Below are positions 27,255 to 34,273 of a stretch of DNA of 64,000 nt, piece by piece. The notes under the pieces are model-generated. The model did not search any database, was not told where the DNA came from, and saw only the letters and a program-made list of their open reading frames with translations. Each line of letters opens with the position of its first letter. The first letter of the stretch is position 1. Made by a program: the position numbers and the translations under genes. This stretch comes from Eggerthellaceae bacterium (GTDB taxonomy: Bacteria > Actinomycetota > Coriobacteriia > Coriobacteriales > Eggerthellaceae). The stretch covers positions 42,120 to 106,119 of the forward strand of contig JAUNGO010000001.1 in NCBI GenBank assembly GCA_030524475.1. The letters are read 5' to 3'.

Positions 27255-27283
27255 TTGACTTATAGTGGTTATAGTCTTATATT
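27255..27283 (+). promoter_or_regulatory. Sigma-70 promoter of the second promoter-hairpin module
   Basis: TTGACT and TATATT with a 17-base spacer, followed by GATCACAGTCTGAAACACA, the same module as at 7926. There is no gene on the plus strand downstream that it could drive. Confidence 0.75.
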
Positions 27284-27289
27284 GATCAC

Positions 27290-27356
27290 AGTCTGAAACA
27301 CAGCAAGCAAACCCGACGCATTCCCTCCTCTAGCGCGTCGGGTTTGCTTGCGTTTG
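27290..27356 (+). ncRNA. Candidate small RNA with C-rich hairpin loop (copy 2)
   Basis: After the shared leader the RNA folds into a perfect 17-bp stem (27303-27319 with 27335-27351) with loop ATTCCCTCCTCTAGC, which contains CCUCC, complementary to Shine-Dalgarno sites. The tail is weak (GTTTGG). The 3' half is antisense to the last codons and stop of the AAA/DUF4143 gene at 27330. No plus-strand reading frame follows, which favours a stand-alone RNA over an attenuator. The remaining gap, 26992-27254, shows nothing else clear. Confidence 0.5.
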
Positions 27357-28673
27357 GGAGACCATGATCTTGTATGCTTTTTCTGGAAGAGCGTTTGCCG
27401 AATACAGCGGTATGTTGACCATCCAGCTTTGTTCTCGGTATCCGCTCAACGACAACCGCACGCCACAGTTCAAGCAATTCGACTCGACGAAGCTTCTCAG
27501 GCTTTTTGCCTTGAGGTTTTCCTCGGCCTTGACCTCGACAGGAACAATGGTGTTTTTGAAGTCATAGACGAAATCGACTTCACCTGTCGACTTGTCAGCC
27601 GACCAATAATAAGGACGAATTACACGAGTCGCATAAAGCGCTTGACAGACATAGTTCTCCGTCAGAGCGCCTTTGAATTCCGTGAAAAGGCCACTTCCCT
27701 CGATAAGGGTCGATTTGTCCAAACTGCTCGCAGCTCCCAGCAAACCCACGTCGAGCAAGTAAAGTTTGAAGGCGTCTTTGTCTTCGTACCCCAAAAGCGG
27801 AAGTCCCGGCTTCGTAATACGCGACACCTTGAGCAGCAAGCCCGCATCAACGAGCCATTGAATAGCTTCTTCGTATCCCCTCGCACGCGCTCCGCTGCGC
27901 ACGGCGGAGTAGATAAACTTCTTGTTCTCGCGCGCCAGCTGAGATGGCGCAGACCGCCAAACGAGCCTGATTTTCTCGGTGAGCTCGGGGGATGCGTATT
28001 TAGAGAAATCGTGCTCATAATCGCGCAGCAAACGCAATTGCACGATCCGCGCGGCATCGAAGTTCGCGCCTTTGCCAAAAGCGGCGACAGCTTCGGGCAT
28101 ACCCCCCACAAAGTAATAGTGGCGCAACGCACTCGTAAGTTTCTCGGAAAACCCTGCCATCAATTCGAAGTCGCAAGACTCCACGAGTCGAGCCAGTCCG
28201 CTCTCGCCCGTCGCGAGCAAAAACTCGACGAACGTCATGGGATACATATCGAGGTAGTCTACCTTTCCAACAGGATAAGGCGCCCCCTGATGCAACGCAA
28301 CACCTAGCAACGAGCCTGCGGCTATCAACGGAACTTCGGGCCGCTGCTCACAAAACATTTTGAGCGACGTGAGTGCGCGAGGGCACTCCTGCACCTCATC
28401 GAGCACAACGAGCACATCTGGACTACCCGCATCGCAATTGGTAGCTATCGAAATGGCCTCGAGTAATCGGGAAGGAGCAAGACTGCCGTCGAAAACTGAC
28501 TTCATGTTCTCGTCGTCCATAAAAGAAATGTACGCAACCTGCCGATAATGGGAGTTTCCGAATTCTTTAATGAGCCACGTTTTGCCCACCTGGCGAGCAC
28601 CTTGCACGACGAGAGGCTTGCGATTCTCCGAAGTAGCCCACGCTTCGAATTTCATCATTGCGCTTCGTTCCAT
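27330..28673 (-). CDS. AAA ATPase with DUF4143 C-terminal domain
   Basis: A 447-residue paralogue of the protein at 16663. Walker A QGARQVGKTWLI, Walker B VLVVLDEVQECPRALTSLKMF, sensor AAGSLLGV, and the DUF4143 nuclease-like segment GEVDFVYDFKNTIVPVEVKAEE. The start is ATG at 28673 behind GAAGAAAC. Its upstream region holds a 74-bp imperfect palindrome. The stop lies inside the hairpin of the second candidate small RNA on the other strand. Confidence 0.85.
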   Translation of the reverse strand: MERSAMMKFEAWATSENRKPLVVQGARQVGKTWLIKEFGNSHYRQVAYISFMDDENMKSVFDGSLAPSRLLEAISIATNCDAGSPDVLVVLDEVQECPRALTSLKMFCEQRPEVPLIAAGSLLGVALHQGAPYPVGKVDYLDMYPMTFVEFLLATGESGLARLVESCDFELMAGFSEKLTSALRHYYFVGGMPEAVAAFGKGANFDAARIVQLRLLRDYEHDFSKYASPELTEKIRLVWRSAPSQLARENKKFIYSAVRSGARARGYEEAIQWLVDAGLLLKVSRITKPGLPLLGYEDKDAFKLYLLDVGLLGAASSLDKSTLIEGSGLFTEFKGALTENYVCQALYATRVIRPYYWSADKSTGEVDFVYDFKNTIVPVEVKAEENLKAKSLRSFVESNCLNCGVRLSLSGYREQSWMVNIPLYSANALPEKAYKIMVSQTQANPTR

Positions 28674-28722
28674 TATGTTTCTTCGCCTTTCATCTGTCGC
28701 TTACGACAGTCAATTTTACCAT

Positions 28723-28796
28723 TTCAGCCGAAAAATTGGCTTTTGTGCCATAAATTCGGACGAATAATTGGCATAGAAGCCATTTTTTCGGCTGAA
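28723..28796. repeat. 74-bp imperfect palindrome before an AAA/DUF4143 gene
   Basis: TTCAGCCGAAAAATTGGC at 28723 reads outward to TTTTGTGCCA, and its near reverse complement ends at 28796 (GCCATTTTTTCGGCTGAA). The arms are about 28 bases with few mismatches. AT-rich sequence stands out from the surroundings. It could be an operator pair, a replication or recombination site, or the scar of a small element. Confidence 0.6.
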
Positions 28797-28889
28797 TGCT
28801 ACACGACGATAAGACAAAAGAGAAGACACGGCGGGATTTACGTCGCTCGCGCCGAACACGCGCTCGCCCCCTCCGCTCGCATAGTGCAA

Positions 28890-28952
28890 GGGGCGCTCCG
28901 CCGAGCGCCCCTGAGCAACAGCCGCCGAGCCCGCAATTGCGCGCTCGGCGGC
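28890..28952 (-). terminator. Two strong hairpins downstream of arsS
   Basis: GCCGCCGAGC with GCTCGGCGGC (28921-28952), and GGGGCGCTC with GAGCGCCCC (28890-28911). They lie 28 and 69 bases after the final arsS stop on the minus strand and probably end its transcript. They are distinct from the SECIS-like hairpin. Confidence 0.6.
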
Positions 28953-28969
28953 GTTTCAACAAACTTGAA

Positions 28970-28986
28970 GGCGTAAGACCTACGCC
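28970..28986 (-). promoter_or_regulatory. Bacterial SECIS-like hairpin after the arsS TGA codon
   Basis: On the minus strand GGCGTA pairs with TACGCC around GGTCT. The hairpin starts 11 bases after the TGA and the loop starts 17 bases after it, within the range known for bacterial SECIS elements (about 16-37). G in the first two loop positions is the consensus. The tip AGGUCU equals that of the well-studied E. coli fdhF SECIS bound by SelB. Confidence 0.75.
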
Positions 28987-29984
28987 GTGGAGCCGCCTCA
29001 ACTGCTGCCGGCGCCAGCGCAGCACGAGTAGCAGTGGTTGCCGAACACGATGTCGCGCTTGAGCGGAATCGACGGGTCGTTCGCCAAGTCGACGATGTTC
29101 AGACCGCTCCGGCACGGCATATCGACCGCTTGGTTGAAGTCGCAGTCGTACAGCCCGCCGTCCCAACTCACCGACAGCTGCGTGCGGCACATCATGGCGG
29201 GCAGCGTGTCGGGGTTAAACGCATCGATGAGCGTGTTCATGTATCGCTCCATATTGCCCGTCTGCAAAAGGCGCGCGCCGAAACGGCCGCCCGGCGCGTT
29301 CGTGATCACGAACAGGTTGTCGAAGTCGATGCCGAAATCGGCGGAAAGCTTCTGTTTGTACTCGCGCTCAAGCGCCGCCTGGTCGGGCGGCAAAACCGCG
29401 CCCGACGGGTTGAACACCAGATCAAGCTCAAGCGTCTTGCCGGCAGGCCCTGCGCCCTCGCCCTTGCCGTAACCAAGCGCGCACAAACGCTGCAACATGG
29501 CGATGATCGGATCAAACGTGTCGGCGCCGCGCTGCTTCTCCACCTTCTTCTTTATGTAGTGGGGAAGCGAGGCGATCACCACCACGCCGAGCTCCGCCCA
29601 CAGCTCGGGCAAATGCTCGTAGCCCGGCTCCTGGCAGATCACCAAATTCGAGCGCGTCATCACGCGCGCGCCCGCCGCGCTTGCCTCGCGCAAGAACCAC
29701 TCGTAGTGCGGGTTCATTTCCGGCGCGCCGCCCGTGATGTCGATCACCGAGAAGCCGCGCTCCTTGTACACACGCAGGCACGCCTCGAGCGTCTCGCGCG
29801 TCATTTCCTCGGTGCGCGCCGGGCTCGACTCGACGTGGCAGTGTTTGCACGCCAAGTTGCATTTCAGGCCGATGTTGATCTGCAGCGTGTCGAGCGCATC
29901 CTCGGTCGTGCCCCACTCCCCCACGCGCTGCCAAAACGGAGGGAACTCGGCCAAAGCCGCGTTCACCTCTTCCAAGTTGGACAT
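28980..29984 (-). CDS. arsS: ArsS-type radical SAM enzyme, predicted selenoprotein
   Basis: A 334-residue radical SAM protein of the ArsS (rSAM/SeCys) family, whose members act after ArsM in arsenosugar formation. The SAM cluster motif is CNLACKHC (C42, C46, C49), followed by ITGGAPEMNPHYEWF. The C-terminal Cys-rich motif reads CYSCCAGAGSS, then in-frame TGA at 28998-29000, then GGSTA and TAG. The paralogue in the fusion at 34274 has CYSCAAGFGSSCGG, so the TGA replaces a conserved cysteine. A SECIS-like hairpin follows, so residue 329 is predicted to be selenocysteine. Without readthrough the protein would lack the Gly-Gly end. The ATG follows TGAGGAGGAACT. An AhpD-like gene precedes it in the same direction. 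Confidence 0.85.
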
Positions 29985-30097
29985 AGTTCCTCCTCACAGG
30001 CACACCGCGCACCGCCGAAGTTTGCAGAAGGCGTGCGAGCGACCTTATCGCAGAAGCCGCGAACGTGCGAAAACCGTCCGCGCAGAAAATCGAAGAA

Positions 30098-30126
30098 GAG
30101 CCCTGCGCCGCAGAAACGCAGGGCTC
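30098..30126 (-). terminator. Terminator of the AhpD-like gene
   Basis: GAGCCCTGCG and CGCAGGGCTC around a nine-base loop, followed on the minus strand by TTCTTCGATTTTCT. Confidence 0.85.
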
Positions 30127-30161
30127 TCATGACGGCAAGGCGAAAATGCCCTTGCGCTTGC

Positions 30162-30500
30162 TTACATCTCCAGCTTGTCGACAAGCTTCTTCATTTGCAC
30201 GCCGTGGACAAGCGCCGCGCCGCCGCGAATGGCGTTGGCCACGTGGAAGGCCTCCGTCATTTGCTCCTCGGTGACGCCCTTGCTCAGGCACGAGTTCGTG
30301 TAGGAGTCGATGCAGTACGGGCATTGCACGGCAGCGGCCACGGCCAGCGCGATGAGCGCCTTCTCGCGCGCGGTCAGCGCACCCTCGTCGAACACCTTGC
30401 CGTAGTAGGCCATGTAGAGGTTCCACAGCTCCGGCGAGCCCTCGCCGATGCCGTCGCCGGAGAACAAGCCCAAATCTGCCGGATCGTAATAGGTTTCCAT
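30162..30500 (-). CDS. AhpD-like (carboxymuconolactone decarboxylase family) protein
   Basis: A 112-residue all-helical protein with the AhpD motif CPYCIDSYTNSC (C60, C63). It should work as a thiol-dependent peroxidase-like or disulfide protein. A small AhpD-like protein is a known companion of ArsS in arsenosugar loci, so its place just upstream of the selenoprotein arsS supports that assignment. The ATG follows GAAAGGACGCGTC; longer in-frame starts lack a ribosome site. Its own terminator separates it from arsS, so the two are probably separate transcripts or only partly linked. Confidence 0.82.
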   Translation of the reverse strand: METYYDPADLGLFSGDGIGEGSPELWNLYMAYYGKVFDEGALTAREKALIALAVAAAVQCPYCIDSYTNSCLSKGVTEEQMTEAFHVANAIRGGAALVHGVQMKKLVDKLEM

Positions 30501-30626
30501 GACGCGTCCTTTCTGTCGGGTTACGCGGAGGCGCTGCATTGCGCGCCGATGCCGCACGCGACACGCCCCGTTCGAGCGCACCGCCAATCGTACCGCCCAT
30601 CTTACACCCGCGCCCCACCAAACACG

Positions 30627-30668
30627 CCACTAAAGTGGACTTTATCCAATATTTTCATTAACAATGAA
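30627..30668. repeat. Two short palindromes in the gap after the AhpD-like gene
   Basis: CCACTAAAGTGG at 30627-30638 and TTCATTAACAATGAA at 30654-30668 are perfect palindromes 15 bases apart in AT-rich sequence. They open a 758-bp stretch (30501-31258) without a convincing gene. They look like operator sites, but no adjacent gene claims them. Confidence 0.4.
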
Positions 30669-30797
30669 GTGCGGTCGTCTGTTATTGCCCTATGTGCATG
30701 TCGCACACGCAGCCCTCGAGCTGCCGTTCTTTTCGACCTTTTTATACTGGAACTTCGCGTGCTCTTTAGCAAGCTGGCGAGATACGGAGCGACAACT

Positions 30798-30844
30798 TGC
30801 AACGTTTTCGATGTTGTTTAACACAATTTATGCAACGTTTTCGA
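30798..30844. repeat. Direct repeat TGCAACGTTTTCGA, two copies
   Basis: The same 14 bases occur at 30798-30811 and 30831-30844, a 33-base period close to three DNA turns, in the same gene-free AT-rich stretch. This suggests protein binding on one face of the helix. Confidence 0.4.
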
Positions 30845-30966
30845 CATATTACGAAACACTTTTCGCGGCAATTTTGATATATCGCAGTACCGTCGCACGC
30901 CACGGCGGCCTGACGCGCATACGTATCGAGAAGGCTCGAGGTTTAAAACGTCCCCGTCCTCCGATT

Positions 30967-31017
30967 TAAAAGAAATCAACAGCTATAAAAGAAATCAACG
31001 GATTTAAAAGAAATCAA
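30967..31017. repeat. Three 19-bp iterons
   Basis: TAAAAGAAATCAA occurs three times with an exact 19-base period (30967, 30986, 31005) in the gap between the AhpD-like gene and the gene at 31259. The spacing is too short and the copies too few for CRISPR. They are candidate binding sites. Confidence 0.5.
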
Positions 31018-31182
31018 GGAATCCACCACGACGACCGCCCGTTGCAAGATTACGTCGCCGAAGTCAGCGAAGCGTAGTTTCGTCTTTGTGAAAAGCGGCG
31101 TCGTAGTGTCCGATGGCGGGACGCACCAATGGCGTCAGCCCGCATCTCGGTGCTTTCCCACGCGCTCAAAAGTTTTTCAGCG

Positions 31183-31211
31183 TTGCCATTGCTGCGGGCG
31201 GCGCTTATGAT
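31183..31211 (+). promoter_or_regulatory. Promoter of the unknown gene at 31259
   Basis: TTGCCA at 31183 and TATGAT at 31206 have a 17-base spacer and lie about 48 bases before the ATG. Confidence 0.5.
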
Positions 31212-31258
31212 GCGACCTAGCGAGAACCGAGCGGTAGCAAGCCGAAGGGAGCTTCATC

Positions 31259-31717
31259 ATGGGATGCTACGAAAACGAGCAGCGCGCCATTGCCGAGGGC
31301 ACGGGCCGACGCGGCGACGCGGCGCGCGCCTACTTCGCGGAGATCGACGCGCAAACGAGCGAGGAGGCGTCGTGCCTCACGCACCGCCCCGACTACACAA
31401 AAACGCTGTTTGCGTCCGAGAACGACGACATCTACCAGGAGCTTTGCCGCTACATCGACATGCCCGAGCCGCGCTTTTTCGACCGCGTGGAAAACCCGAT
31501 AAGCATCGAGGGCTTCACCGCCGCCGACGTGTACAAACAACTCATGGCCAACAACCAGCGTGTCGTGGCGCTCGACGGCGCGGCGGTGTACAACATGCTC
31601 GTGAAGCTGCGCACACAACCCGCCATCGCGCTCAAGGTCATGGGGTTCAAGCCCACCTGCTACCAAAATGGCTGCGGAAAAGGCGGCGCCGACTTCGAAG
31701 CGGGGCTGTACGACTAG
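31259..31717 (+). CDS. Protein of unknown function with C-terminal Cys pair
   Basis: A 152-residue soluble protein with cysteines at positions 3 and 39 and a CYQNGCGKGG element near the C-terminus. No signal peptide or membrane helix. GAAGGGAGCTTCATC precedes the ATG. I do not recognise the family. Its place 133 bases before the ArsM-like methyltransferase, on the same strand, makes a role in the arsenic or sulfur pathway plausible, for instance as a metal- or metalloid-binding partner, but nothing in the sequence proves it. Confidence 0.65.
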   Translation: MGCYENEQRAIAEGTGRRGDAARAYFAEIDAQTSEEASCLTHRPDYTKTLFASENDDIYQELCRYIDMPEPRFFDRVENPISIEGFTAADVYKQLMANNQRVVALDGAAVYNMLVKLRTQPAIALKVMGFKPTCYQNGCGKGGADFEAGLYD

Positions 31718-31784
31718 ACGGCTAGCGGCTCACAAACAAAAGCACGCCCTCTTTCCCCAAGGAAAACGCATCCCATATCGTAGG

Positions 31785-31811
31785 CATTAGTGGTAGACTT
31801 AGTCCATTAGT
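31785..31811. promoter_or_regulatory. Tandem CATTAGT sites before the ArsM-like gene
   Basis: CATTAGT occurs at 31785-31791 and 31805-31811, 20 bases apart (about two helical turns), 40-66 bases before the ATG. The second copy is part of GTCCATTAGT, whose reverse complement stands before the triple fusion gene. Confidence 0.4.
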
Positions 31812-31850
31812 AATTCTGGTCTAACCAAGCCACGGAGAAAGAAGGACTTC

Positions 31851-32945
31851 ATGGACTACGCAGCTTACTACCGCAAGGCCGAGGCGGACGGCTACCAGGC
31901 GTACTACGACGCCATTGCCGCGGCGCAGGGCACTGACCCACAAGCCACAGCACGCACGCGCGACGCCAACGGCACCATCCCCGAGGAGGCGCGCGGGCTG
32001 CTCTACAACGTGTCGGCCGAGATCAAGAACACCTTCCACGAGTTCGGCGCTCCCCTGCCGCCGCTTTTGGAAGGCTGCACGGTGCTCGACCTGGGCTGCG
32101 GCAGCGGCCGCGACACCTACCTGGCCGCGCAGCTGGTGGGGCCTAAAGGCAAAGTCATCGGCGTCGAGCCGAACGAGGAGCGCCTCGCCATCGCGCGCAA
32201 GTACCTCGCGCAGGAGATCAAGCAGTTCGGCTACGACGAGTGCAACGTCGAGCTGCACCAGGGCGTGCCTGAGAACCTCTCGTTCATCTTCGACGGCACC
32301 ATCGACGTGGTCATTTCCAACTGCACGTTCAACCTCTCGCCCGACAAGGAGCGCTACATCGCCGAGGTCAAGCGCGTGCTGAAAGACGGCGGCGAGTGGT
32401 ACTTCACCGACGTGTACACCGACCGCCGCATCCCGCAGGCGACCTCCGACAAGGTGGAGAACGTCGCCATGCGCCTGGGCGGCGCGATGTTCATCGAGGA
32501 CTTCCGTCGCATGGCCCAGGCCGCCGGCTTCCACGACCCGCGCTATCTCATGACGTGGAAGACCCCCGTGAGCGACGAGGAGCAGGCCGCGTTCCCCGAC
32601 ATCGCGTTCGCCACCATCACGAGCCGCCTCATCAACTCCGAGCTCACGAGCGACCACTGCGAGGACTACGGCGAGGAAATTACCTACAACGGCGAGCTTC
32701 CCGACTACCCCGAGTTCTTCCTGTTCGACAAGGACATCAAGTTCCCCGCCGGCAAAGCGTGCCACGTGTGCGACAACGTGTCGGTGCTCGCCCACGCCAC
32801 GCGCTACGCGAAGGTGATCAGCGTGAAGGGCAACCACGACGTGCACTACGGCGACATCCACGGCGACCACATCATCAAGTGCGCCCCCGATTTCGACGGC
32901 GTGGTGGACGAAGACGACCAACCGATCCAAGCCAGCTGCTGCTAA
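31851..32945 (+). CDS. ArsM-like SAM methyltransferase lacking key cysteines
   Basis: A 364-residue protein homologous to the methyltransferase half of the fusion at 34274. The SAM motif is VLDLGCGSGRD near residues 79-89. Of the cysteines that bind arsenic in ArsM, the one in SNCTFNL is kept, but FGAPLPP replaces the usual YGCGxPxP and AMRLGGA replaces GECLGGA, so two are lost. A C-terminal extension adds KACHVCDN and a terminal SCC. It may methylate another substrate, or hold arsenic by the C-terminal cysteines. AAGAAGGACTTC precedes the ATG. A CobW-type GTPase follows behind a long hairpin. Confidence 0.82.
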   Translation: MDYAAYYRKAEADGYQAYYDAIAAAQGTDPQATARTRDANGTIPEEARGLLYNVSAEIKNTFHEFGAPLPPLLEGCTVLDLGCGSGRDTYLAAQLVGPKGKVIGVEPNEERLAIARKYLAQEIKQFGYDECNVELHQGVPENLSFIFDGTIDVVISNCTFNLSPDKERYIAEVKRVLKDGGEWYFTDVYTDRRIPQATSDKVENVAMRLGGAMFIEDFRRMAQAAGFHDPRYLMTWKTPVSDEEQAAFPDIAFATITSRLINSELTSDHCEDYGEEITYNGELPDYPEFFLFDKDIKFPAGKACHVCDNVSVLAHATRYAKVISVKGNHDVHYGDIHGDHIIKCAPDFDGVVDEDDQPIQASCC

Positions 32946-32972
32946 ACTGACAGCAACAAGGATGTAAACGTA

Positions 32973-33092
32973 GCGGCGGGCGTTTCGGTGGTATTCACAA
33001 AGCGAGTTCCGCACGAGCGCGAACAGCCCAGTGGGCTGTTCGCGCGAGCCAGGACTGGTTGAGCGACTGAATGCCTCCGAAACGCCCGCCGC
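32973..33092. repeat. Long hairpin between the ArsM-like and CobW-type genes
   Basis: Outer arms of 16 perfect pairs (32973-32988 with 33077-33092, GCGGCGGGCGTTTCGG) and a central perfect hairpin CGCGAACAGCCC-AGT-GGGCTGTTCGCG enclose about 120 bases. It may be a terminator or attenuator that sets the ratio of the two genes, or a processing site. Confidence 0.6.
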
Positions 33093-33122
33093 GAACAACT
33101 GCACATAGTTACAAGGAGCAAC

Positions 33123-34211
33123 ATGGACCCTATCCGTTTCATGGTTGTCAGCGGCTTTTTGGGCGCCGGCAAAACCACTACGATGATCGCGCTCGCCGAG
33201 CACATGAACAAAACCTACGGCGAAACCGCCATCATCGCCAACGACCTGGGCGCGAACCTGGTCGACACCAACCTCACGCAAACAAGCGGCTGCACCGTGG
33301 CAGAAATCGCGTCGGGCTGCATCTGCTACCAGATGGACAACACCATCGACCAGATTCGCCGCCTGCGCGACAAAGACGGCGCCGTGTTCGTGATGAGCGA
33401 CATCCCCGGCTGCGGCGTGGGCGCGCTCGACCACGTGTACCACACGCTTGCCAATGCGCACGCCGACGAGTTCATCCTCTCGCCGTTCACGGTTATCGTC
33501 GACCCCGAGCGTCTGCGCATGATCATGCCCGAGAAGGCCAACATCAACCTGCCCGAAGAGCTGGTTTACCTGCTGAAACTCCAGCTTGAGGAAGCCGACC
33601 TCGTGGTGCTGAACAAGTGCGACCTGCTCGACGACGCCGACATCGCGCGCTACGTCGACTTCCTGAAAACCGCCGTGCCCGACATCCCCGTGCTCACCAT
33701 ATCTGCGCGCGAGAAGACAGGCATCGCGGAGCTGGCCGAGTTCATCACCACGCACGAGACCGCACTCAAGAACTTCTCCGTGCGCAACAACCACGAGTTC
33801 GAGCAGGCCGAGGCGAAGCTCACGTGGTACAACCGCCGCGTGTTCTTCAAGACGAACTCGGGCGCGAAGATCGACATGAACGCCGTGGTGGACGACCTCA
33901 TCGAGGAAATTCGCATGGGCCTCATCGAGCGCAAGCGCAACGTGCCGCACCTGAAGACGTTCGCCACCTCGGGCAACGGCGACTTCAACAAGGCGTCGCT
34001 CATCGGCGTGGACTACGACACCGAGTACGAGCAGAAGTTCCTGCGCGGACACAAGAACATGCGCATGATCATCAACGCGCGCGCCGTGTGCGAGTCGCGC
34101 CCGATGGCGCGCATCGTCGACGACGCGGTTGACGCCGTGTGCGAGCGCTACGACATGGACTGCCAGGTATTCTTCACCGAGTGCTTCGGCATGGCCGACG
34201 AGGGAAGGTAG
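33123..34211 (+). CDS. CobW/P47K-type GTPase (metal or cofactor insertion chaperone)
   Basis: A 362-residue G3E-family GTPase. Walker A is SGFLGAGKTT near residues 10-19, with a GCIC element at 65-68 (the family's CxxC site is altered to GCICY). LVVLNKCDLL is the NKxD guanine-specificity motif. Family members deliver metals or support corrinoid, nitrile hydratase and other metalloenzymes. Position after the ArsM-like gene suggests service to a metalloenzyme of this island, perhaps a corrinoid protein; this is inference. ACAAGGAGCAAC precedes the ATG. Confidence 0.85.
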   Translation: MDPIRFMVVSGFLGAGKTTTMIALAEHMNKTYGETAIIANDLGANLVDTNLTQTSGCTVAEIASGCICYQMDNTIDQIRRLRDKDGAVFVMSDIPGCGVGALDHVYHTLANAHADEFILSPFTVIVDPERLRMIMPEKANINLPEELVYLLKLQLEEADLVVLNKCDLLDDADIARYVDFLKTAVPDIPVLTISAREKTGIAELAEFITTHETALKNFSVRNNHEFEQAEAKLTWYNRRVFFKTNSGAKIDMNAVVDDLIEEIRMGLIERKRNVPHLKTFATSGNGDFNKASLIGVDYDTEYEQKFLRGHKNMRMIINARAVCESRPMARIVDDAVDAVCERYDMDCQVFFTECFGMADEGR

Positions 34212-34218
34212 AGGAAGG

Positions 34219-34256
34219 CGAAGGCGGAGAAGCGGTCAGCCCCTTCCCCGCCTTCG
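34219..34256. terminator. Convergent terminator
   Basis: CGAAGGCGG pairs with CCGCCTTCG around an imperfect interior in the 62-bp gap between the CobW-type gene and the convergent ArsM-ArsS fusion; it can serve both. Confidence 0.6.
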
Positions 34257-34273
34257 GTGTTACCATGCCTGAT

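Noticed and set aside
30664..30969. A 101-codon plus-strand gene in the repeat-rich gap
   Set aside because: It has no ribosome binding site, ordinary random composition, and overlaps the direct repeats.
30967..31017. CRISPR array
   Set aside because: Three copies with a 13-base core and a 19-base period leave six-base spacers, and no cas genes are present.
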